Below, in pieces: positions 1 through 7,109 of a stretch of 25,237 nt of DNA (position 1 is its first letter; every line of letters begins with the position of its first letter). This DNA comes from Spirochaetia bacterium (lineage in GTDB: Bacteria; Spirochaetota; Spirochaetia; Treponematales; Breznakiellaceae), in assembly GCA_026002045.1 (NCBI GenBank), contig BOAV01000030.1, positions 1-25,237 of the forward strand, written 5' to 3'. The position numbers and the translations under genes are program-made. The notes below the pieces were generated by a model. That model saw only the letters and a list, made by a program, of their open reading frames with translations. It was not told the DNA's origin and searched no databases.

Positions 1-53
1 CCCCCGTTAAGTAGTTTTGTAAAGTCTCTTTTTTTGTATATATCCTCATCAAT

Positions 54-87
54 AAGCCGCCGGGGTTTTCTGTCCCCTGGGCGGCTT
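54..87 (+). terminator. Hairpin, possible terminator of an upstream gene
   Basis: An 8-bp perfect stem, 54-61 (AAGCCGCC) with 80-87 (GGCGGCTT), encloses a second GGGG/CCCC pairing at 62-65 and 74-77. It is followed by a T-rich stretch near 94-98. The shape resembles the terminators that follow both lipoprotein genes in this window, so it could end a gene lying left of the window. The T-run is weak and the upstream gene is not visible. Confidence 0.4.
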
Positions 88-126
88 GTCCTGTTTTCCT
101 CATTAATTTTTGTCTCCTTAAGTATT

Positions 127-170
127 AACCCCGGCAGCGACTTTTTGCAGGAGTTTGCGCAGCCGGGGTT
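127..170 (+). repeat. Inverted repeat upstream of lipoprotein leader, copy A
   Basis: A perfect 9-bp inverted repeat, 127-135 (AACCCCGGC) with 162-170 (GCCGGGGTT), is followed by TCCTTTTTCT. A related but altered version lies at about 22475-22520 upstream of the second lipoprotein, next to the shared string GTCTCCTTAAGTA. It may act as a weak terminator or as an extra hairpin in the leader. Confidence 0.45.
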
Positions 171-225
171 TCCTTTTTCTATATTGATTGGGTGTTTTAT
201 TGCTTTTACATATGTTTTTGTTTTT

Positions 226-413
226 GGCCTTGCAAAGAGGTACTCAGACGGCGGAAATTCCCGCAAAGAAAAGACGCCGTCTGAGGTTTTAATAGACAGG
301 GAAAGTATAGAGCATACCTTCGCTGTTTGTTAGCCCTCTTTATTGGTCTTCCGTCATAAGGCGGAAGGACATCCGGACGTATGTTCCGGGTGAATATTTT
401 TAAGGAGGACTCT
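226..413 (+). promoter_or_regulatory. Conserved three-hairpin 5' leader, copy A
   Basis: These bases run up to the lipoprotein start and align without gaps to 22591-22778, with about seven differences by eye. Hairpin 1 pairs 243-253 (CTCAGACGGCG) with 275-285, 11 bp perfect. Hairpin 2 pairs 348-355 (CTTCCGTC) with 360-367 (GGCGGAAG) around an AUAA loop. In the other copy the loop is GUAA, a GNRA tetraloop, and the stem is unchanged. Hairpin 3 pairs 370-377 with 385-392, including one G-U pair. The Shine-Dalgarno AAGGAGG follows at 402-408. I found no convincing -35/-10 pair inside it. Leader-RNA function is inferred from the structure and from conservation between the two copies. Confidence 0.65.
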
Positions 414-1946
414 ATGAAAAAGAAGAGTCTCGTAGTAGGAACAATCGCGTTGTTATTGACAGCGGTTGTGTTTTTAGGATGCCCGGGCGCGGGTGAAACG
501 GGGCCTGCGGGACCGCAAGGTCCTGGTGGTTCCGGCACCGACGGGTACGCCCCCGCGGCTTTATTATCTACCGCCACGGCCTTGTTTAACGCGAATGTGG
601 ACAAGGTGTACCTTATCGGAGCAGACGCCGGTACCGGTGGTGTCACAGCTATTCCGTCGGGGAAAACGCTTCTGATTCCGAGCGCTTCGGCCTTAACGGG
701 GTCCGGCGCCGGTATTAAGGTCGAAAGCGGCGGCACGCTCCTCATCTCCGGCACGTTGACACCTGACGCCGGCGACATCGTGGTGGAGTCCGGCGGTACG
801 CTGACCGTCCTGAAGGGCGGAAACCTGGTCGCCAATAACACCAAAGACCTTCAGGTAAAGGCCGGCGCCAACGTTACCATCAAGAACGGCGGCACCTTGA
901 CTAGCACGACCGACCTTAATGTGGCGGCCACTGCTTCTACCTCTATTATTGCAAAGGAAATCGGCGGGTTAACCAAGACCAATACCGGAGCCGATGCGTT
1001 TGGCACCATCACCTTTGAGAGCGACGCATGGTTAGCGGTCCCACCCGCAGATATAGTGGCTACCAACAGAGGCTGGGTGGCGCACAATCAACTGGCAGCA
1101 GTAGGGGCAGTTACCACCGCCGTAGCATTCCCCGCCGGTACGGGCTATAAGCTGAAAATTAATGCTTCAAGCACCGCTATTGAAACCCCCACAACGGTTC
1201 CCGTGGGCAATGAACTCATTATTGGCGCGTTGTCAGGCGCTTCAAACGCTTTAGCCGCCGGTGTTACCGTTAACGGTAAGCTTACCATTGAACCGGGAGC
1301 GACCCTTGCCACAGCTAGTGGTTATAACCTTACCGTTGTAGGAACCGCACAGGCAGGTGATATCGTGATCACCGGCGCCGCAACCGGTGTGGCGACTACG
1401 ACCGCCGCCGCAGTAAAGCTGGGAGTCGCCTCTACCGGCATTGGCACCCTTAGCTTTGGCATAAATGATGTAATCGCCATCCCTACCGGCGCAAGCATTG
1501 TGGTGGGCGGCGCAGACGGCATCAGCTTGGGTGAAGGTGATTACAAATCTCTTGTTGCGGCATCAAGTATTACCGGTATTGCCGACGGCGGTGCAACATT
1601 AGCTATGGTTGCCAACGCAGTATTTACTGTTGGTTCAGGATCCGGCGCAACAACAAAAGGCTATCTGACTGTCGGCAACAAAAGCGGGGCTACGTTCGCC
1701 TCTGCCGGCTCCGGCATATTCACCGCTTCCACCGTGGCGGGGAATGCGAAAGTATATTTCAAGCAGGGGGCTAACTTAGGCGGCGACAATACTGACGGCA
1801 TCAAGCTTACGGACGGCACCTATGCTAATGTAGGCGTAGGTATACTTCCGGCCGGCGCAGGTATGAGTGCGGCCGGCGTCTTAGCCGCGGACTTCAAGCT
1901 GGCAAGCACCCTCAGCGGCCCTCTTTGGGCAGCGGGTACCTTCTAA
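414..1946 (+). CDS. Collagen-like/beta-helix-like surface lipoprotein (copy A)
   Basis: Predicted 510-residue lipoprotein. It has a lysine start, a hydrophobic segment and a lipobox ending at Cys23 (FLGC), so it is probably lipid-anchored and envelope-exposed. Directly after the Cys comes a short Gly-X-Y stretch (GETGPAGPQGPGGSG). The rest is Gly/Ala/Thr/Val-rich, with repeated short turns such as ESGGTL and KNGGTL that suggest a right-handed beta-helix or similar solenoid. No enzyme motif is visible. ATG 414 is preferred because AAGGAGG lies 5 bases upstream; an in-frame ATG at 381 would add 11 residues but falls in the loop of leader hairpin 3. Leader, signal region and 3' flank are shared with the protein at 22779-24950. 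Function unknown; surface structural or adhesive roles are guesses. Confidence 0.85.
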   Translation: MKKKSLVVGTIALLLTAVVFLGCPGAGETGPAGPQGPGGSGTDGYAPAALLSTATALFNANVDKVYLIGADAGTGGVTAIPSGKTLLIPSASALTGSGAGIKVESGGTLLISGTLTPDAGDIVVESGGTLTVLKGGNLVANNTKDLQVKAGANVTIKNGGTLTSTTDLNVAATASTSIIAKEIGGLTKTNTGADAFGTITFESDAWLAVPPADIVATNRGWVAHNQLAAVGAVTTAVAFPAGTGYKLKINASSTAIETPTTVPVGNELIIGALSGASNALAAGVTVNGKLTIEPGATLATASGYNLTVVGTAQAGDIVITGAATGVATTTAAAVKLGVASTGIGTLSFGINDVIAIPTGASIVVGGADGISLGEGDYKSLVAASSITGIADGGATLAMVANAVFTVGSGSGATTKGYLTVGNKSGATFASAGSGIFTASTVAGNAKVYFKQGANLGGDNTDGIKLTDGTYANVGVGILPAGAGMSAAGVLAADFKLASTLSGPLWAAGTF

Positions 1947-1958
1947 CCGACCCCTCTG

Positions 1959-2023
1959 TACGCGGGAGTAGCCGCGTAGTTTGAATGAAAGCCGTCCCCT
2001 GTTAGGGGGGCGGCCTTTTTTTT
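1959..2023 (+). terminator. Intrinsic terminator of lipoprotein A
   Basis: A small perfect hairpin, 1959-1965 (TACGCGG) with 1972-1978 (CCGCGTA), is followed by a strong one, 1991-1999 with 2006-2014 (GCCGTCCCC/GGGG-CGGC type, with a G-U pair), and then eight T at 2016-2023. This is a classic Rho-independent terminator. The second lipoprotein ends with the same arrangement. Confidence 0.85.
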
Positions 2024-2058
2024 ATGGCCCAAAGGAAACCCACAAAGCGCTTCCCTAT
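2024..2058 (+). repeat. Conserved post-terminator tail, copy A
   Basis: The sequence directly after the terminator T-run (ATGGC, a C/T-rich step, AAAGGAAACC, then AACAAAGCGCTTCCCTAT with small changes) recurs after the terminator of the second lipoprotein at 25030-25065. It ends in AAGCGCTT, an 8-bp palindrome. It is non-coding here and marks the right edge of the homology between the two cassettes. Confidence 0.7.
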
Positions 2059-2060
2059 AA

Positions 2061-2230
2061 CCAGCTCAGCCCCCCTGCAACCGGAGTTTGTGACGGGCAC
2101 GCTGGGGATAACGGCGGCGGGGGGTGTCAGGGGAATTCGTGACCCGCCTGTGGGGCATGAATTCCCCTGACAGGACCCCCGATTATGCATCTGCGTGCCC
2201 GTGGGGCGCCACGGTTGCAGGGGGGGCTGG
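2061..2230. repeat. 170-bp foldback palindrome (MITE-like)
   Basis: The two halves are near-complementary along their length. 2068-2083 pairs with 2212-2228 (one extra G), 2093-2102 (ACGGGCACGC) pairs perfectly with 2193-2202, and 2125-2138 (TGTCAGGGGAATTC) pairs perfectly with 2159-2172 around a 20-base loop. The outer ends CCAG (2061-2064) and CTGG (2227-2230) also match. Internal unpaired patches lie between these blocks. It starts two bases after the conserved tail of lipoprotein A and stops just before the oxidoreductase promoter. No transposase is encoded. A non-autonomous foldback element or a decayed inverted pair is the best reading. Confidence 0.7.
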
Positions 2231-2237
2231 GGTACCC

Positions 2238-2266
2238 TTCACTACCAAGCCCATATTCGCTACAAT
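2238..2266 (+). promoter_or_regulatory. Probable promoter of the 2-oxoacid oxidoreductase operon
   Basis: TTCACT (2238-2243), a 17-base spacer and TACAAT (2261-2266). The -10 is close to consensus and the -35 is moderate. Transcription would begin near 2273, leaving a leader of about 37 bases before the TTG start at 2310. The foldback palindrome ends eight bases upstream of the -35. Confidence 0.5.
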
Positions 2267-2309
2267 GAAACTTGGTGTATTAACAACAAATACGCCGAGG
2301 AGCATTAAT

Positions 2310-2540
2310 TTGGCCAGAAAAGGTAAGGTCGTTATCGACCGTGAATTGTGTAAGGGCTGTTTTTTGTGCATCCGCGCCTGCCCCGTAAAGGTCCTGGAAC
2401 AGGACCCGGAGCCCAACTCGACCGGGTCCTACCCCTCAAAGGTTGCCCATGCTGAAAAGTGCATCGCCTGCGGGAGCTGCTACGAAGTCTGCCCGGACGT
2501 TTGCATCGAGATATATGAGTTGACGGAGGCCGGAGTATGA
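2310..2540 (+). CDS. 2[4Fe-4S] ferredoxin subunit of 2-oxoacid:ferredoxin oxidoreductase
   Basis: A 76-residue delta-type subunit that carries electrons from the TPP site to ferredoxin in the cytoplasm. Two complete CxxCxxCxxxCP motifs are visible: Cys14, 17, 20, 24 and Cys51, 54, 57, 61, each followed by Pro. I chose a TTG start at 2310 because GAGGAG (2297-2302) lies seven bases upstream and the protein then begins at the usual point for this family. The open frame runs back to 2124 through the foldback palindrome and overlaps the predicted -10, so a longer start is unlikely. It overlaps the next gene by ATGA, the first of three such overlaps. The family is shared by 2-oxoglutarate and branched-chain 2-oxoacid enzymes; the neighbour points to the latter. 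Confidence 0.88.
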   Translation: MARKGKVVIDRELCKGCFLCIRACPVKVLEQDPEPNSTGSYPSKVAHAEKCIACGSCYEVCPDVCIEIYELTEAGV

Positions 2541-3669
2541 GCAACGCCGAAGAACTGCAACTGATGAAAGGAAACGACGCCATTGCGGAGGCGGCGCTTC
2601 GGGCGGGGTGCCGGGCCTATTTCGGCTATCCCATTACTCCCCAGAACGAACTTATCGCCTATATGGCCAAAAATTTGATGGATCGGGGCGGCGTCTTTAT
2701 CCAGGCGGAAAGCGAAACCGCCGCCATTAACATGGTCTACGGCGCTTCCTGTGCCGGCGCCCGGGCCATGACCAGTTCCTCCAGCCCCGGCATCAGCCTG
2801 AAGCAGGAAGGCATGTCCTACGCCGCCGGGGCGGATATTCCCCTGGTGCTGGTCAACGTAGTCCGGGGCGGCCCCGGACTTGGCTCCATCGCCCCCAGCC
2901 AGAGCGACTACTTCCAGTCCACCCGGGGCGGCGGTCACGGGGACTACTACTGCATCGTCCTGGCCCCCAAGAGCGTCCAGGAATGTGCGGACCTTACCTA
3001 CCTGGCCTTCGACCTTGCGGACCAGTACCGTACCCCGGTCATTGTGCTGGCGGACGGTATGATCGGCCAGATGATGGAAGGGGTGGTCCTGCCCCCCCAG
3101 CGCTCCCAGACAGATCTGCCGAAACGGGACTGGATCGTGGGAAACATGTATAAGCAGAAAAATGGCGGTGTTGTCCGCCCCTCCAAGCACATCACTTCAA
3201 TAAATCTGGTCCCCGAAGAGCTGGAAGCCAAGACTCTGGCCCGGTTTGAGCGTTACGAGACCATCAAAAAAAACGAAGTCCGTTTCGAGGCGGTAGGTTA
3301 CCGGACAGCCTGCGGGGAATTTTCCGGGGAAGGCCCGGATTTGACCTTGGTGGCCTACGGCACCTCCGCCCGGGTTGCCCTTGGGGCAAAAAAACTTGCC
3401 GAAAAGGAGGGGATCAAACTGGGGCTTTTCCGGCCCATCACCCTCTGGCCCTTCCCGTATCAGGCGCTGGCGAAAATTGCCGCTACCAGTAACCCCATTC
3501 TCACCGTGGAGATGAGCCTGGGGCAACTGGTAGAAGATGTGAAACTCAGCGTCCTGGAAGCCCCGGTGTCGGGAAAGCGGGCTCAGGTCCATCTGCTGGG
3601 CCATTCCGGCGGGGTCATCCCAACGGAAGAAGAGGTTTTTGCTGAAGCGAAACGAATTTTGGGGGGAAA

Positions 3670-3673
<4 letters not shown>
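2537..3673 (+). CDS. vorB: 2-oxoacid:ferredoxin oxidoreductase alpha subunit, VorB type
   Basis: A 378-residue subunit of an enzyme that oxidatively decarboxylates a 2-oxoacid to its acyl-CoA while reducing ferredoxin. The YPITP motif near residues 31-35, the SESETAAI-like AESETAAINMVYG stretch, TSSSSPGISL and the GGHGDY block match the branched-chain (3-methyl-2-oxobutanoate) VorB proteins. The reaction also runs backwards in anaerobes, making 2-oxoacids for amino-acid synthesis from fatty acids. The start overlaps the ferredoxin gene by four bases and the stop overlaps the next gene by four, so translation is probably coupled. Full length for the family. A 2-oxoglutarate specificity (KorA) cannot be excluded by sequence alone. 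Confidence 0.9.
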
Positions 3674-4430
<757 letters not shown>

Positions 4431-4434
<4 letters not shown>

Positions 4435-4964
4435 CAGAAAAATCCTTCTTCGCCGGATTCGGCGGCCAGGGCATCGTGTCCCTGGGACAAATTTGGGTGT
4501 ATTGCGGCATGAAAGAGGGCAAAAATGTCACCTTTTTTCCCTTTTATGGCGCTGAAAAGCGGGGCGGCATCGCCCGTGCGGGGGTTATCGTCTCGGACGA
4601 GGAGATCGCCAGCCCACTGGTCACCGTCCCGGACTCGGTTTTGGTGATGAACCCCGATTCCCTGCCCCTCTGCGAAGGCATCCTCAAAAATGGGGGGCTC
4701 ATGGTGATCAATTCAAGTCTCGTAAAGGATGAGCCGAAACGGTCCGGCCTGCGGGTGGTCAAGCTGGAAGCCACGGGGCTTGCGGAAAAAATCGGCAACA
4801 TCCGCTTTGCCAACATGGTCGCACTGGGGGCAATGGCAAAACTTACCGGCGCCCTTGGCCTTTCGGCAATTGAGGACATCCTCAAAAATTTCTTTTCCCC
4901 GGATAAGCATAAGTTTATCCCCAAAAACGTGGAGGCGATCAAGGCGGGATTTACCGCAGTATAA
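4431..4964 (+). CDS. 2-oxoacid:ferredoxin oxidoreductase gamma subunit
   Basis: A 177-residue gamma subunit. The N-terminal GFGGQG motif (about residues 9-14), FPFYGAEKRGG and the VPDSVLVMNPDSL region are the usual marks of the pyruvate/ketoisovalerate oxidoreductase catalytic-domain family. It completes a delta-alpha-beta-gamma set and is the last gene of the operon. The stop is followed almost at once by the promoter of the next operon (4973), and I see no terminator hairpin between them, so some read-through is possible. Confidence 0.92.
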
Positions 4965-4972
4965 TGAATAAT

Positions 4973-5001
4973 TTGACAAACTATCAATAATTTGCTATAG
5001 T
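4973..5001 (+). promoter_or_regulatory. Strong sigma-70-type promoter of the M23/bactofilin operon
   Basis: TTGACA (4973-4978), a 17-base spacer and TATAGT (4996-5001). The -35 matches consensus fully and the -10 differs at one base. The predicted start is near 5008, with an AT-rich leader of about 34 bases and AAAGAGG before the ATG at 5042. Confidence 0.85.
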
Positions 5002-5041
5002 AAAGTGTAAATTTTTCGCCGACACTTAAACAAAGAGGCTA

Positions 5042-6085
5042 ATGGTGGCGCAGGTCCATGAGTATAAGAGATTTGAGAATAATTTAGTTCAAAAAATCAA
5101 AAATTCAGGGTTTGTTGCCGCTAAAGCCATCGCGGGGTTCTTCAAATCTTTTTTTAGGATGCTGACCCGGCGTTATACCGTGGTACTGGTGCCCCATTCT
5201 GAAAAGAAAGTTTACAATCTCCATATAACGGTCTTTTCTATCTGTTGTTTCTTTTTGATTATGGCGGGAATTGTGGGGGCTTTTTTCTGGTACAGCGCTT
5301 CCTACAGCAGCACCCAGGGCGTTTTAGCCAGTAAAGACGGCCGTTTAAAGGATATTCAGGCCAGCCTGGACCAGCTTCGGGATGAAATAACCGGTCTTTT
5401 GCACGAGGCCAGGGGTTTTGAGACCGCCCTTTCGGGGACCCTCTCCGCCCTTGGCGCCGATGTCAAGCAGAATGATACTTCCCAAGCTTCCGCCGGGGAT
5501 CTTTCTTCATTTTTTGATATCAAGGAAACCCCCGAGGGGCTTCTCCAGGAAGTGGACGATGTGCGCCGTCTTTCGACCTATTTGGCCTCCGCAAAGGAGC
5601 CGATTAGGGAAATCGGTACTTTGCTGGATTCCCAGAGCGCCCTTTTGACGGAAATTCCCAGCATCTGGCCCATCAGGGGGGGCATCGGGCACATTTCCAT
5701 GTTCTTTGGTCAGAATGAAAATCCCTTTACCGGCCAGTACTACATACACAAGGGGATCGACCTTTCTACCTACCGCGAAGGAGATCCGATTGTCGCCACC
5801 GCAGACGGGCAGATTGTTACCGTCGATTTTGAACAGGACGGCTTTGGAAATTATGTGATTATTAAACACAAGCATGGGTACTATACCCGGTATGCTCATA
5901 TGAAGCGGTCACAGGTAAAGATAGGCCAGCGGGTTCAGCAGGGGGATGTAATCGGTTGGATCGGTAATACGGGACTTTCCACCGGACCCCATGTGCACTA
6001 TGAAGTGCATATCGGCTCGGATGTGGTGGATCCCTACAAGTACATCAATATTCGCTCCAGCATTGCCCGGTCCGCAGCCCGCTAA
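5042..6085 (+). CDS. Membrane-anchored M23 (LytM-type) metallopeptidase
   Basis: A 347-residue protein predicted to cut peptidoglycan cross-links in the periplasm. It has a basic cytoplasmic N-terminus of about 60 residues, one transmembrane segment near 62-86, and a helical, probably coiled-coil linker. The C-terminal LytM domain has all Zn ligands in place: His236-x3-Asp240 (HKGID) and His317-x-His319 (HVHYE). With an intact site it should be active, unlike many degenerate LytM activators. ATG 5042 follows AAAGAGG. The bactofilin gene comes 12 bases after the stop. M23 peptidases next to bactofilin genes are a known pairing (for example Csd1/CcmA in Helicobacter), where the scaffold positions the peptidase to shape the cell; the same role is inferred here. 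Confidence 0.9.
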   Translation: MVAQVHEYKRFENNLVQKIKNSGFVAAKAIAGFFKSFFRMLTRRYTVVLVPHSEKKVYNLHITVFSICCFFLIMAGIVGAFFWYSASYSSTQGVLASKDGRLKDIQASLDQLRDEITGLLHEARGFETALSGTLSALGADVKQNDTSQASAGDLSSFFDIKETPEGLLQEVDDVRRLSTYLASAKEPIREIGTLLDSQSALLTEIPSIWPIRGGIGHISMFFGQNENPFTGQYYIHKGIDLSTYREGDPIVATADGQIVTVDFEQDGFGNYVIIKHKHGYYTRYAHMKRSQVKIGQRVQQGDVIGWIGNTGLSTGPHVHYEVHIGSDVVDPYKYINIRSSIARSAAR

Positions 6086-6097
6086 TAAGGGGGGCGC

Positions 6098-6586
6098 ATG
6101 GCTCGCAGAGAAGATTTTTCAATCAATACTATTATAGGCGTCAACACCAGTGTCTCGGGGGATATTGAAACTGGTGGGTTTACCCGTGTGGATGGCAACG
6201 TCCGGGGCAAGGTAACCGTAAAGGGCCGGGTGGTGGTTGGAAAAGCCGCCCGGATGAAGGGCAATGTCAGCGGGACTGCCATAACCATTGGCGGGGTGGT
6301 GTACGGCGATGTGCTGGCCAGCGAGGGGCTGGTGATTCTCTCCACAGCTCTGATAATGGGGGATATTATTACCCGGCGTATCCAGGCCGATGAGGGCTGT
6401 CTTATCCATGGCAAGGTTGTGGTCTGTCCCACAGAAGAAAGCTGGACCAGGGCCGTTTCCGAGTACCGGGATGCCCAGGGGGTCAAGTCGGCCCTTTCCT
6501 CATTTGCAAGAGGGGAACCGCGAACCGAAGATCCGGCGCTGCTCCGCGGCCCGGTTGGGGCCCCAGGAAGCTATGGCCAAGATTGA
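6098..6586 (+). CDS. Bactofilin (polymer-forming cytoskeletal protein)
   Basis: A 162-residue bactofilin. The central region (about residues 14-110) is the short-period beta-helix of the family, with repeated hydrophobic-Gly steps such as TRVDGNVRGKVTV and KAARMKGNVSG. Flanking tails are polar and probably disordered. Bactofilins self-assemble without nucleotide into filaments at the inner face of the membrane. AAGGGGGG lies just before the ATG. The gene sits between the M23 peptidase and YaaR; its last 14 bases overlap the yaaR start, so the cluster is very likely one transcript. Role in cell curvature or morphogenesis is inferred from the neighbour and from other bacteria. Confidence 0.92.
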   Translation: MARREDFSINTIIGVNTSVSGDIETGGFTRVDGNVRGKVTVKGRVVVGKAARMKGNVSGTAITIGGVVYGDVLASEGLVILSTALIMGDIITRRIQADEGCLIHGKVVVCPTEESWTRAVSEYRDAQGVKSALSSFARGEPRTEDPALLRGPVGAPGSYGQD

Positions 6587-7100
6587 TTTTCCCGATCCCG
6601 GAGCTTCTTTTTTAAACCCCGCTTCTTATGCCAATGTAAAGACTGAATCCAAAAAGGCCCAGGATAAGTCCACGGTACAGAAAGGCCAAAAATCCCGTTT
6701 TTCTTCGATCCTGGAAACCACCCGTGAGGAAGCCGCTGCGGAATTGGGCGCCCCCCAGGAACTGCCGGTTTCGGAAGAAGCGGTCAATCATCTGCTGGAC
6801 GATGTCCGCAGCGCCGGGGATGAGCTGCGGAACCGGCCCTTTCCGGAGGAGATCATCCGTTATAAACGGGCGGTTCGGGATTTTTTGCACTATGTGGTGG
6901 AGAATGACTACACGGTAGAGAAATATTCCCGGTATAGCAAGCCGCTAAAGCCGAAGCTGCGTGATTTTGTCCAAGTTCAGGTGGTGGATAAGAAGCTTGA
7001 GGATATGGCCGCCATGCTGATGACCAGTCAGATGAATCAGCTTGAGCTTCTGGCCCGCCTTGAGGAAATAACGGGTCTTCTGGTAGATTTATTGCAATAA
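6573..7100 (+). CDS. YaaR family protein (DUF327)
   Basis: A 175-residue helical cytoplasmic protein of the DUF327/YaaR family, biochemical function unknown. After a variable, polar N-terminus of about 50 residues, the conserved domain includes VSEEAVNHLLDDVRSAGDEL, the RYKRAVRDFL motif and a long C-terminal helix. The ATG at 6573 overlaps the end of the bactofilin gene by 14 bases and has AGGA four bases upstream; longer in-frame starts would lie deep inside bactofilin. In Bacillus the yaaR gene stands near holB and the PSP1 gene yaaT; here the PSP1 gene follows directly and holB is absent, so the YaaR-PSP1 link is retained alone. Confidence 0.85.
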   Translation: MAKIDFPDPGASFLNPASYANVKTESKKAQDKSTVQKGQKSRFSSILETTREEAAAELGAPQELPVSEEAVNHLLDDVRSAGDELRNRPFPEEIIRYKRAVRDFLHYVVENDYTVEKYSRYSKPLKPKLRDFVQVQVVDKKLEDMAAMLMTSQMNQLELLARLEEITGLLVDLLQ

Positions 7101-7109
7101 GGAATGTAT

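Noticed and set aside
283..311. Promoter inside leader A (TATAGA at 306-311)
   Set aside because: The bases 17 positions upstream (GAGGTT) do not resemble a -35 element.
34..333. 99-residue open frame with two hydrophobic stretches as a membrane-protein gene
   Set aside because: No ribosome-binding site at the start, it runs through three hairpins, and the homologous region of copy B has an in-frame stop. Kept only as a possible relic in the findings.
206..844. 212-residue open frame on the minus strand over lipoprotein A
   Set aside because: It is the antisense of a Gly/Ala-rich coding region, where GC-rich codons leave long open frames by chance; it has no domain and no ribosome site.
2124..2309. 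N-terminal extension of the ferredoxin subunit
   Set aside because: It would translate the foldback palindrome and the promoter -10, and the usual family start is at 2310 with a good ribosome site.
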